From Fluviicola sp. (lineage in GTDB: Bacteria > Bacteroidota > Bacteroidia > Flavobacteriales_D > Crocinitomicaceae): 64,000 bases of DNA. Where the stretch lies: NCBI GenBank assembly GCA_002734085.1, contig NVXV01000001.1, positions 377,860-441,859 on the forward strand, read 5' to 3'. This document shows positions 16,591-25,431 of the stretch, piece by piece. The translations under genes were made by a program, and so were the position numbers. The stretch's first letter is position 1; each line of letters starts with the position of its first letter. Under the pieces are notes generated by a model. That model worked only from the letters and a program-made list of their open reading frames with translations. It searched no databases and had not been told where the DNA came from.

Positions 16591-16986
16591 CTAAACCACA
16601 CTCACAGGTTTCTTATCATCATCCAAAGCCACCATTGTAAAAGTTCCATGAACGGCGCTCTCTCTCTTTTCTGAATACATTTCTTCCACGAAAATATCAA
16701 CACCAACAACGATACTACTTTTTCCAACTTTTTGAACATTTGCAACCAGTTCAACCAACGTCCCGCTGGGAATTGGTTTTTTAAAATCTACGCGGTCGGA
16801 GCTAACAGTAACCACTTTTTGCCGGCTAAATCGAGTGGCACAAATAAAGGAAACCTCATCCATTAATTGAAGTGCTGTTCCACCAAACAGTGTATCATAA
16901 TGATTTGTTGTGTTTGGAAATACCGCTTTAAATATCCGTGTTTCTGCGTTTTTAATGCGCTCTTCTACTGATTGTTTATTGGTCAT
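16591..16986 (-). CDS. Acyl-CoA thioesterase, hotdog fold (YciA/BACH type)
   Basis: 131 residues, single hotdog domain. Motifs: 'TNHYDTLFGGTALQLMDEVSFICATRFS' with N27 and D39 (helix of the hotdog, active-site Asp in 'LMDE'), then 'VDFKKPIPSGTLVELVANV'. It hydrolyses acyl-CoA to free acid and CoA in the cytoplasm. Its start overlaps the end of the sodium symporter gene by 11 bp, so the two are translated from one message. Confidence 0.85.
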   Translation of the reverse strand: MTNKQSVEERIKNAETRIFKAVFPNTTNHYDTLFGGTALQLMDEVSFICATRFSRQKVVTVSSDRVDFKKPIPSGTLVELVANVQKVGKSSIVVGVDIFVEEMYSEKRESAVHGTFTMVALDDDKKPVSVV

Positions 16987-18853
16987 TGTTTTGGTCTATT
17001 TCGTTAAACTCTTCTTCTTCAATGAATACTTTTCCTTTGACTTTTTTCCAAGTAAACCAAAGTAAAACACCACTTACTATTGCTGTTATAGATAGCCAAA
17101 TGGCTAAAGAATACTTACCGTAAATCCAGTTTCCTGTGGCAAACATTGTAGTATAAACGAATATCGCGCCTACAATCATTGCTAAAATTCCTGCAGGTAC
17201 GGTCCACGGATGTTTTTTGTTTTCTATCGTTACGTTTTCATCATTTGCTTTTTGGATCACCTTTTTCCAGCCCAGTCCGCCCGGTTGGATTTTAGTATAA
17301 AAATCTCTAAGTTTTTGATCGCTTTCTGGTTTTGTGAAGAACGCAACTGATACCCATGCAATTGTTGTAATCAAAACTACAATTGGAAACATTGTCCAAC
17401 TTGGAAAAACCCCTTGAACCTGTTCTCCAAGCTCATTCGTTTCTCCAAAAAGAATTGCTCCAACTGCCGTGAAATTGAACAAAATTGAAATAATACCTGA
17501 GGAAAACATGGCTGTTATTTCAGACCAAGCATTAATTCTCCACCAAAACCAACGGAGAATAAAAATCAATCCCGTTCCTGCCCCAAACATTAGAATAATG
17601 TCAAATAGCTGTTTGGCATTATTTAAAAACAAAGCGAAAGCCGCACTTGCAACCATTAAAATTACTGTTGACAAACGCCCAACATTTACCAGTTCTTTTT
17701 CACTCGCGTTTTTGCTTACTTGTTGTTTGTAAAAATCGTTTACTATATAGGACGACCCCCAATTTAAGTGAGTGGAAATTGTTGACATATAAGCCGCGCC
17801 AAGTGATGCTAAAACCAATCCAAGCAAACCACTCGGCAGCATGGTTAGCATAGCAGAATAGGCCAAGTCATGACCAAGCTTTCCTTCTTCTACATTTGGA
17901 AAAGCTGTTCGAATACTTTCGATATCAGGGAAAATAACAAGTGATGCAAGGGCCACGATAATCCAAGGCCACGGACGAAGCGCGTAGTGCATTATATTGA
18001 AGAAAAAAGTAGCCCCCACTGCGTGATTTTCGTTTTTCGCTGCCAACATTCTTTGTGCAATATACCCACCACCACCTGGTTCTGCACCAGGATACCATGC
18101 GCTCCACCACTGAACAGCTAGTGGAATAATCAATATGCCAATGAGGGCCTCTTTGTTGCTAAAATCCGGCAGCAAATCAATTTTATTCTGAACATTCTCG
18201 TGGGAAATCATATTTGCAACACCCCCAACTTCTGGAAGATTCACTAAATAATACGCAGCTCCAATAGATCCTGCCATTGCTACAAAAAACAACAAGAAAT
18301 CTGTATAAATCACACCTCTAAAACCACCAAGTGCACTAAATGCAACTGTTATTGTTCCCGCAATCCCAACCGTTTGAAGAGGTGTGAGCCCGAGCATGAT
18401 TTGACCTATTTTTATTGCGGCAAGCGTAACAGCCGCCATAGCCATAATGTTAAATCCTATTCCTAGATAAATTGAGCGAAAACCTCTTAAAAATCGTGCA
18501 GGCTTTCCTCCGTATCGCAATTCATAAAACTCCATATCGGTATTTACATTCGACTTTCTCCAGAGCTTTGCATATACGAAAACAGTTAGTAGTCCTGTTA
18601 ATAAAAATGCCCACCAAACCCAATTTCCAGAAACACCGTCATTCCTAACAATATCAGTAACCAGATTTGGTGTATCTGTAGAAAATGTTGTTGCTACCAT
18701 CGAAAAACCAAGTAGCCACCAGGGCATATTACGTCCAGACAAAAAGTATTCAGCGCTATTTTTTCCAGATTTTCTTGAGACAATTATTCCAATTGCTAAG
18801 ACAATTCCGAAGAATGAAAAGATGACCGTTAAATCTAAACCACTTAATTCCAT
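16976..18853 (-). CDS. Sodium:solute symporter (SSS family)
   Basis: 625 residues, about 14 membrane helices. The SSS family start is clear: 'GIIVSRKSGKNSAEYFLSGRNMPWWLLGFSMVATTFS' followed by a region with 'GGFRGVIYTDFLLFFVAM', the helix that carries the sodium-site residues. A large tail after residue 520 contains two more helices and an acidic end (EEEEFNEIDQNN). It imports an organic solute with Na+; the substrate cannot be told. It is upstream of and overlapping the thioesterase gene. Confidence 0.85.
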   Translation of the reverse strand: MELSGLDLTVIFSFFGIVLAIGIIVSRKSGKNSAEYFLSGRNMPWWLLGFSMVATTFSTDTPNLVTDIVRNDGVSGNWVWWAFLLTGLLTVFVYAKLWRKSNVNTDMEFYELRYGGKPARFLRGFRSIYLGIGFNIMAMAAVTLAAIKIGQIMLGLTPLQTVGIAGTITVAFSALGGFRGVIYTDFLLFFVAMAGSIGAAYYLVNLPEVGGVANMISHENVQNKIDLLPDFSNKEALIGILIIPLAVQWWSAWYPGAEPGGGGYIAQRMLAAKNENHAVGATFFFNIMHYALRPWPWIIVALASLVIFPDIESIRTAFPNVEEGKLGHDLAYSAMLTMLPSGLLGLVLASLGAAYMSTISTHLNWGSSYIVNDFYKQQVSKNASEKELVNVGRLSTVILMVASAAFALFLNNAKQLFDIILMFGAGTGLIFILRWFWWRINAWSEITAMFSSGIISILFNFTAVGAILFGETNELGEQVQGVFPSWTMFPIVVLITTIAWVSVAFFTKPESDQKLRDFYTKIQPGGLGWKKVIQKANDENVTIENKKHPWTVPAGILAMIVGAIFVYTTMFATGNWIYGKYSLAIWLSITAIVSGVLLWFTWKKVKGKVFIEEEEFNEIDQNNDQ

Positions 18854-19001
18854 TTTCCTTATTTACTTGTCTCAAATAAACGGATAAAAGTCTTGTCAAC
18901 GAACTAACTAACCTATTTCTTATAAAAGTTAAGGTGTTAGTAAGTGTCTTGGAAAATTAGCACTATAATAAATCCATTCCAATTAATATCTTTTCCCGAA
19001 A

Positions 19002-20273
19002 CTATTTAATCATTTCAAAACCAACATACTTAACAATTGCTTCAGGCATTTTAATTCCCTCATCTGTTTGATGGTTCTCTAATAAAGCAGCGACTATTCT
19101 AGGCAATGCAAGTGCACTTCCGTTCAAAGTGTGACAAAGCTGTGTTTTTTTGTCCTCTCCTCTATAGCGCAGTTTTAATCTATTTGATTGGAATGTTTCA
19201 AACAAAGAAACCGAACTAACTTCTAACCATCTTTCTTGAGCTGCAGAATAAACTTCAAAGTCATAAGTAATTGCAGAAGTAAAACCTAAATCGCCTCCAC
19301 AAAGCCGCAAAACACGATAGTGTAGTCCGAGTTTTTCGAGAAGACCTTTTACGTGATCAACCATTTCCTCCAAAGCTTTTTCAGATCTATCTGGATGTTC
19401 AATACGCACTAGCTCTACTTTATCAAATTGGTGTAACCTGTTCAAACCACGTACATCTTTTCCGTAAGACCCTGCTTCACGACGAAAACAGGGTGTAAAA
19501 CCAGTTATTTTAACTGAAAAATCTTGATTTGGAATAATAACATCGCGGTACATGTTTGTCAAAGGAACTTCCGCTGTTGGGATAAGGTACAAATCATCTT
19601 CTGTGACATGATACATTTGTCCCTCCTTATCTGGTAGTTGTCCTGTTCCAATTCCACTTTCTTCATTTACAACGAGTGGTGGAATCACTTCCTCATAACC
19701 CGCTTTTTCTGCCTCGTCTAAGAAAAAGTTTATTAAACCTCGTTGCAGTTTTGCGCCTTTCCCCTTGTAAAAAGGAAAACCCGCACCCGTTACTTTTACA
19801 CCTAGTTCGAAATCAATTAGACCATACTTATCAGCCAGCTCCCAGTGTGGAATAGCTTTGTCCTGAAATTTAACCTTCTCTCCTATCTCTTCAACAACCT
19901 CATTATCATCTTCTGATTTACCAGCTGGAACAATATCTTGTGGTACATTTGGAATTTCATAGAGCTTGTTTTGAATTTTTGTTTCCAACTCATTTACTTC
20001 CTGCTTTAAATCCTGTTCTTTTGTTTTAAGTGCACTTGTCTTTTCTTTGGCTTCATTCGCTTCTTGGGTTTTACCTTCTCGAAAGAACTGACCAATTTCT
20101 TTGGAAATTTTATTGCTTTCAGATTGAATAGACTCCATCTCTGCTTTTTTAGCTCTCCACTCCTCATCATAAGTTAAAAGAGCATTAATATCGGCAGTTG
20201 CATCAACTCCACGCTTTTTTAATCCTTCAATGATATCATCGCTACCTGTTCTAATCCTTGTAATTTCCAACAT
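19002..20273 (-). CDS. serS: Seryl-tRNA synthetase
   Basis: 423 residues, the normal length for a bacterial type-I SerRS. Residues 1-110 give the long antiparallel coiled coil that binds tRNA-Ser. Class II motifs follow: 'TPCFRREAGSYGKDVRGLNRLHQF' (motif 2) and 'LNGSALALPRIVAALLENHQ' (motif 3 with the ATP-binding arginine). 'TAEVPLTNMY' is the serine-binding TxE site. Charges tRNA-Ser in the cytoplasm. It is monocistronic, with a TAAATTTG -7 element 20 bp upstream. Confidence 0.97.
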   Translation of the reverse strand: MLEITRIRTGSDDIIEGLKKRGVDATADINALLTYDEEWRAKKAEMESIQSESNKISKEIGQFFREGKTQEANEAKEKTSALKTKEQDLKQEVNELETKIQNKLYEIPNVPQDIVPAGKSEDDNEVVEEIGEKVKFQDKAIPHWELADKYGLIDFELGVKVTGAGFPFYKGKGAKLQRGLINFFLDEAEKAGYEEVIPPLVVNEESGIGTGQLPDKEGQMYHVTEDDLYLIPTAEVPLTNMYRDVIIPNQDFSVKITGFTPCFRREAGSYGKDVRGLNRLHQFDKVELVRIEHPDRSEKALEEMVDHVKGLLEKLGLHYRVLRLCGGDLGFTSAITYDFEVYSAAQERWLEVSSVSLFETFQSNRLKLRYRGEDKKTQLCHTLNGSALALPRIVAALLENHQTDEGIKMPEAIVKYVGFEMIK

Positions 20274-20292
20274 ATCCTTTGTATTTAGTCGA

Positions 20293-20300
20293 CAAATTTA
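20293..20300 (-). promoter_or_regulatory. -7 element of serS
   Basis: Minus strand TAAATTTG fits TAnnTTTG and would start transcription about 15 bases ahead of the serS ATG. The nearest -33 TTG is 26 bp away, longer than usual. No T-box-like leader is present. Confidence 0.4.
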
Positions 20301-20500
20301 AAAGTTCTTTACTAATAAGCTATTGACAATTAATAATAATCTAGTTTCTTAATTTATACAATCATATTTCGCTTATATTCAAAATGGATCAAACGTTCTT
20401 TTTACCTCATAATGTGTCATAAAACTAACTTGATTCTTTAGCTTCTTAAATTTTTTGTCGTAATATTGCACTTAGAAACACTGGTTTAACTAAATTTTTT

Positions 20501-22060
20501 ATGAAAAAACTACTACTTAGCCTTTTTATAGGCACTACACTTGTTGGCTATGGCCAAACTTGTACAATCGATTACTCTCAGACCGCTGCGGGTATTTATC
20601 CGGATACTCTGCCTACAGCAACTGTTGGTGAATTTTACGATACAGATATATCCTTTTTATTTCCAACAGATACAGCTGGATTTGATTTTACTAATTTTGA
20701 AATAATTGATGTAAACGCTCCTTCAGGGCTTGACTGGGAATGTAACAACGATGCAAACGGATGTAACTATGATCCTCAAGTAGAACCATATGGCTGTGCT
20801 AGAGTGTGGGGAACCCCTACAATTCCAGGGCAATACACGGTTGCTATTGATGTAATTGCTGACTTAACTATTCAGTCTGGTAATTTAGTAACGTTCAATG
20901 TCTACATTGAAGTTCTTCCTCCGATACAATCAAACGCTGGTTTCGCAATGAGCCCTGGTTTTGGTTGTGGTGAAACTGAGGTTGAGTTTACAAATAATAA
21001 CCCAAGCGCTGGCTATACTCCAATTCCAAATCAAACACAAGGGTTTATTTATTCATGGGATTTTGATAATGGCAATCAATCGAACCAGGAAAACCCCGCA
21101 AACCAAATATATACAACCACTGGAGACTATTATATCGACTACTCTTGTGTTGTTGATACTTTCGGATTCTTTTTGGAGGGAATCACACTAAATAATGTAA
21201 ACTGTACGGATGCAATTGGTTATGGGGAACCCGATTTGTATGTTAATGTTTATGATGGAGATAATACGTTGATTTTTACAAATATTAGTTCTTCTAATGA
21301 TGCTGATTTACCCCAAACCATTTCTATGAGTGTCCAGCTCAATAATCCTCCTTATACTGTACAGGTTTGGGATAATGACGATGATAATTTATGGGGAACT
21401 GATCCTGAAAACTGCGTGGATAACTCAGAGGGATCCACTCAAAGTGTAACTCTACAGCTGCCCTCAATTAATAGTTATGGTACGACAACACTTGTTGGCT
21501 CAAATGGTAGTTTAAACTTTTCTTATGATATTAATAAACCCATAATTCAAATTGAAACAACTGATACGCTTTCTATTTATGGTGTTCCAGCCACACCAAT
21601 TATCAATGATGTCTTGTCTATTCCTTTGTTGAGCACTGATGACTTAGGCTTTGATTATCAATGGAATTTGGATGGCACACCAATTGCTGGAGAAATAACA
21701 AACGAAATAACTCCGACAATTGTCGGTACCTATACAGTTACTGCTACAGACACAAACGGATGCTCTAGTACTTCTGCACCCTTTGAATATGATAATGTAG
21801 GAATAAGCGAGGAGTCATTAGCTCATTTCCAGTTATTCCCAAATCCTGCGAAAGAAACAGTGGGTATTATTTTTAATTCAGGTATTGATGCAAAAGAGGT
21901 TGTTTTAACAGACTTAACAGGGAGGGTAATCAATAGACTTCCTATTTACAAAAATGACCAAGTGATCCTGGATGTTAGCAAACAATCAAGTGGTGTTTAT
22001 TTGGTTTCTATTCTTGATAGCAATGGGGAGAAATATACTTCTAAACTTATTGTAGAGTAA
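20501..22060 (+). CDS. Secreted PKD-domain protein with T9SS type A sorting domain
   Basis: 519 residues. Signal peptide MKKLLLSLFIGTTLVGYGQ. An Ig-like domain (about 20-150) with 'GTPTIPGQYTVAIDVIAD' is followed by a PKD domain (YSWDFDNGNQSNQENP, about 184-200), a central strand-rich segment with acidic loops, and another Ig-like stretch ending 'TYTVTATDTNGCSST'. The C-terminal 80 residues (FQLFPNPAKE...SSGVYLVSILDSNGEKYTSKLIVE) are a typical T9SS type A sorting domain, so the protein is exported and anchored to or released from the cell surface. No catalytic site is visible. A strong terminator follows. Confidence 0.85.
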   Translation: MKKLLLSLFIGTTLVGYGQTCTIDYSQTAAGIYPDTLPTATVGEFYDTDISFLFPTDTAGFDFTNFEIIDVNAPSGLDWECNNDANGCNYDPQVEPYGCARVWGTPTIPGQYTVAIDVIADLTIQSGNLVTFNVYIEVLPPIQSNAGFAMSPGFGCGETEVEFTNNNPSAGYTPIPNQTQGFIYSWDFDNGNQSNQENPANQIYTTTGDYYIDYSCVVDTFGFFLEGITLNNVNCTDAIGYGEPDLYVNVYDGDNTLIFTNISSSNDADLPQTISMSVQLNNPPYTVQVWDNDDDNLWGTDPENCVDNSEGSTQSVTLQLPSINSYGTTTLVGSNGSLNFSYDINKPIIQIETTDTLSIYGVPATPIINDVLSIPLLSTDDLGFDYQWNLDGTPIAGEITNEITPTIVGTYTVTATDTNGCSSTSAPFEYDNVGISEESLAHFQLFPNPAKETVGIIFNSGIDAKEVVLTDLTGRVINRLPIYKNDQVILDVSKQSSGVYLVSILDSNGEKYTSKLIVE

Positions 22061-22080
22061 AGAAGCATTATATATTTTAA

Positions 22081-22117
22081 AAAGAGGGTTTCGTACTATT
22101 TCGAAACCCTCTTTTTT
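22081..22117 (+). terminator. Rho-independent terminator
   Basis: 13-bp stem (AAAGAGGGTTTCG at 22081-22093, complement at 22102-22114) with an 8-base loop, the right arm running into six T. It separates the secreted PKD protein gene from the kinase operon. Confidence 0.9.
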
Positions 22118-22190
22118 GTTACACCCGTTGTTAAAAAAGGTTAACAGTGTTATCTAGTTTTCATTAATCTACTACATTAGAAACAAAAAG

Positions 22191-23828
22191 TTGAAGAAAA
22201 TCGGTATAAAATATATTGTAATTCTTACAAGTACCGCTTTGTTGGTTCTAGTTGGCCTTCAACTTTATCAGGCAAAACAACTATACAATCAAAAATCCGA
22301 AGAATTTAATACGCACATTGATAACGTTCTATCAAAAGTGGCTATTCGACATGAAAAGGCTTCCGACTTAAAACGGTACTCGTCTTTTTTCAATAGTGAT
22401 TTTAGTGCTCAATATAAAAACGCCCTAAAACAAGAGTTTCAAAATTTAGTTCCTGTACGCGAGTCTGTTTCCATTCGCGACACGATGATTCAAGAAGAGG
22501 GTGTGGAAACGAAGTACCTTTATATTACGGGAAACTCTTACGATTCACTTACTGATGTTACAGCAAAATATAGCGTATTGGCTAGAGATATAAGTGAACT
22601 AGGTACACTTATAAAAATGGGTGCAAAAAAAGCAAACAATAATGAAAGTGACTCTACTGATTTAGCATATCAGCTCGATAAAAGAGTAATCTCAAGCCTT
22701 TTTAAAAAATCTAAGTACATTAACGAAATGATGGTTAACGCATTTCGAAGTGCGGATTTTTTAACCGCTTCGCAACGTATCAACCTTGCTTTTTTAGACT
22801 CGATGATTGCTAAAACTTTTGAGTATGAAAAGCTCGATACAAAATACAATTATGCCATAATTGACGAAAAAAATAATGTGGTTTCTTTCCCGTCTTACAC
22901 TGATAAGTACAACCTACAAATTGATACCTCAAGAACTAAAAGTGTTCGATTATTTCCTGGAAATATATTCGATGAAGAATTATCCCTACACGTTTCATTC
23001 CCAAGTAAAGGAAGCGTGCTGTTCAATGAAATGTGGCTTACATTAATGGTCAGTATTTTACTTGTAGCGTTAGTCGTGGTGTCCTTTTATGCCATGTTTA
23101 AAACTATTCTTTATCAGCGTCGACTTGCTCTTGTTAAAAGTGATTTTATTAGTAATATGACACATGAGTTTAAAACGCCAATTAGTACAATCTCTTTGGC
23201 CTGCGAAGCGATGAATGATCAAGATATGACCAAAGAGGACCTACAGTCTATCAAGCCTTATGTAAAGATGATTGATGAAGAAAATAAAAGGCTAGGAGGG
23301 TTAGTTGAGCAAATATTAAAAACTTCCGTTCTAGACAAAGGTCAGCTTAAGCTTAAAAATGAAAAGCTAGAACTCAATGAAATTGTAACCACAGCAGTTA
23401 GAAAAGCAAAAATAAGGGTTCCCGAAGGCACGGGTAAAATCACATTAAATCAAGCTCCTGGATTACTTTATTTTGAAGGAGATAACGTTCACACTACAAA
23501 CCTTATTTCCAACTTGATTGATAACGCTATTAAATACAGTAAGAAAAAAGTTGATATAACTGTATCCACGGAAAAAACGGATGGTTTTTATAGATTAGTG
23601 GTGGAAGACAAGGGAATAGGAATAAAAAATGAGCACCTCGATAAAATATTTGATAAATTATATCGTGTTCCAACTGGAAACATTCACAATGTTAAGGGTT
23701 TTGGTTTAGGGCTTAGTTATGTCAAGGCTATTGCTGACATGGAAAACTGGAAAATAAAAGTAAGAAGTAAATACGGGGAGGGTTCTTCCTTCACACTAAT
23801 AATTGATAAAATAAACAAAGATGAGTGA
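22191..23828 (+). CDS. Sensor histidine kinase
   Basis: 545 residues from a TTG start (no ATG fits). TM1 about 7-26, a large periplasmic sensor region (27-280), TM2 about 282-304, then HisKA with H325 in SNMTHEFKTP and HATPase_c with N box (LIDNAIKYS), G1 (DKGIGI) and G2 (GFGLGLSYV). It autophosphorylates and passes phosphate to the response regulator encoded immediately after; the genes overlap by eight bases. The signal is unknown. The downstream TonB protein suggests an envelope-related response. Confidence 0.9.
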   Translation: MKKIGIKYIVILTSTALLVLVGLQLYQAKQLYNQKSEEFNTHIDNVLSKVAIRHEKASDLKRYSSFFNSDFSAQYKNALKQEFQNLVPVRESVSIRDTMIQEEGVETKYLYITGNSYDSLTDVTAKYSVLARDISELGTLIKMGAKKANNNESDSTDLAYQLDKRVISSLFKKSKYINEMMVNAFRSADFLTASQRINLAFLDSMIAKTFEYEKLDTKYNYAIIDEKNNVVSFPSYTDKYNLQIDTSRTKSVRLFPGNIFDEELSLHVSFPSKGSVLFNEMWLTLMVSILLVALVVVSFYAMFKTILYQRRLALVKSDFISNMTHEFKTPISTISLACEAMNDQDMTKEDLQSIKPYVKMIDEENKRLGGLVEQILKTSVLDKGQLKLKNEKLELNEIVTTAVRKAKIRVPEGTGKITLNQAPGLLYFEGDNVHTTNLISNLIDNAIKYSKKKVDITVSTEKTDGFYRLVVEDKGIGIKNEHLDKIFDKLYRVPTGNIHNVKGFGLGLSYVKAIADMENWKIKVRSKYGEGSSFTLIIDKINKDE

Positions 23829-24513
23829 TAAAATAAAAATTCTGTTGGCCGAAGATGATGATAACTTAGGGTTATTACTTAATTCATTCATTAAAGCAAA
23901 AGGCTTTGAGGTTGATCTTGCAAGAAATGGTAAAGAAGCGCTTGAAAAATTTAATAATGGCAATTATCAATTTCTAATTTTAGATGTTATGATGCCCGAA
24001 CTGGATGGTTTCTCTGTTGCTAAAGAGGTTAGGAATATCGATAAAAAAATTCCAATACTTTTCCTCACAGCTAAGACCATGAAAGAAGATAAGTTAGAAG
24101 GGTTTTCAATTGGTGCAGATGATTATTTAACTAAGCCTTTCAGTATGGAAGAGCTCGTTGCAAGAATAGAGGCTATACTGAAGCGTTCTGAGGTTAATAA
24201 CTCCCCTCTGCAAACTGAGTTTCAGGTTGGAAAGTTTTTGTTTGATCCTGAGAAAAGAACCATATCGCTTGATGGAAAGGAAGAAAGATTAACAACAAAA
24301 GAGAATCACTTACTTAAACTTCTCACGAAAAATAAAAACGAAGTGCTTGACAGACAAGCAGCACTGAGAGCAATCTGGGGGGATGATAACTATTTCAATG
24401 GGAGAAGCATGGATGTTTATATTGCGAAACTTCGAAAAATTCTTAGACAAGACGAATCTATAGAAATAATGAATGTTCACGGTAGAGGCTTTAAGCTTAT
24501 AGACCACTCATAA
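23821..24513 (+). CDS. OmpR/PhoB-family response regulator
   Basis: 230 residues. The receiver domain has the acidic pocket EDDD (11-14), phospho-acceptor D55 in ILDVMMPE, T84 in FLTAKTM and K106 in LTKPFS. The C-terminal winged helix (about 132-227) reads 'LTTKENHLLKLL', then 'DNYFNGRSMDVYIAKLRKIL' (recognition helix) and 'HGRGFKL'. It starts inside the end of the kinase gene (8 bp overlap), so the two form a cognate pair. Confidence 0.95.
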   Translation: MSDKIKILLAEDDDNLGLLLNSFIKAKGFEVDLARNGKEALEKFNNGNYQFLILDVMMPELDGFSVAKEVRNIDKKIPILFLTAKTMKEDKLEGFSIGADDYLTKPFSMEELVARIEAILKRSEVNNSPLQTEFQVGKFLFDPEKRTISLDGKEERLTTKENHLLKLLTKNKNEVLDRQAALRAIWGDDNYFNGRSMDVYIAKLRKILRQDESIEIMNVHGRGFKLIDHS

Positions 24514-24630
24514 AACACTTTTTAACGAAAAAATAACAAAAATATTAGCCTTCAATCCCAATCATAGCAGTGGTTTCAACTCATGGCATGACATTTGGTT
24601 CTTTAGTAACATAATTTAAAAACTATAATT

Positions 24631-25350
24631 ATGATCGCGAAAAAGAATCCAAAGCTCCAAGAGGAGAAAAACAGAGTGGTTTATTTCCAGCTCGGTTTGC
24701 TTGTTACGGGAACAAGTTTATTAATGGCGTTTACATGGAAAACTCCTGTAGATAGCAGTGAAAAATTAATCGTTGAAAGATCTTCCGAAATTGAGGTTAT
24801 TCAAATGATGGAAGAAGAAAAGGAAAAACCTATTGAAATTCCAGAAGTAAAAAAGGTCGTTCAAAAAAAAGAGCCAGACCCTGTAACGGTTAAAACGCTT
24901 ACTTCATTTATTGACCCCACTAAAAACGTTGATAAAAACGAAAAAATTTCTGTTCAATTAAAAGTAAAAAAAGGCGATAAAGTGGGGAGTGGAGAATTCG
25001 ATTTAGATATCGGTGATGCCCCTAAACTTGATGTTGTTGTCGAGTTTCCAGATCAAGAAGCTAAGTTTGAAGGAAACTGGTACCAATATTTAAGTGAGAA
25101 TGCCAAATATCCAGAAATTGCTAGAGAATGGGGTGAACAAGGAACTGTCTTTGTTGGCTTTGTCGTAGAAAAAAATGGGTCTATAACTGATGTTAAAGTA
25201 AAAAACAAGGAGCGTGTTGCTAAATCTCTACAAAAAGAGGCGCTACGTGTGGTAAAGTCATCGCCAAGATGGACTCCAGGAGTTAAAGATGGAGAATACG
25301 TTCGAAGTGTTAAAACAGTTAAAGTTAATTTTATTCTTGATAGAAATTAG
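24631..25350 (+). CDS. TonB-family protein
   Basis: 239 residues. Cytoplasmic N-terminus, one membrane anchor (FQLGLLVTGTSLLMAF, about 26-42), a periplasmic spacer rich in charged residues (EEEKEKPIEIPEVKKVVQKKE), and a C-terminal TonB domain (about 145-239) with 'YPEIAREWGEQGTVFVGFVVEKNGSITDVKV' and 'SPRWTPGVKDG'. It would link the proton motive force to an outer-membrane receptor, or act as a structural relative. It lies 118 bp after the response regulator gene and may be regulated by it. Confidence 0.85.
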   Translation: MIAKKNPKLQEEKNRVVYFQLGLLVTGTSLLMAFTWKTPVDSSEKLIVERSSEIEVIQMMEEEKEKPIEIPEVKKVVQKKEPDPVTVKTLTSFIDPTKNVDKNEKISVQLKVKKGDKVGSGEFDLDIGDAPKLDVVVEFPDQEAKFEGNWYQYLSENAKYPEIAREWGEQGTVFVGFVVEKNGSITDVKVKNKERVAKSLQKEALRVVKSSPRWTPGVKDGEYVRSVKTVKVNFILDRN

Positions 25351-25398
25351 TCAAAAATAACTAAAGTATGCCTTCACCGGTCAATATGCTAAAACTAG

Positions 25399-25430
25399 AA
25401 AGAGGGGTCTAAAAAGACTCCTCTTTTTTA
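25399..25430. terminator. Bidirectional terminator between tonB-like and kinase genes
   Basis: AAAGAGGGGTCT (25399-25410) pairs with AGACTCCTCTTT (25415-25426) apart from one G-T position, loop AAAA, ending in six T. The A-run on the other arm serves the convergent kinase gene at 25432. Confidence 0.85.
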
Positions 25431-25431
25431 T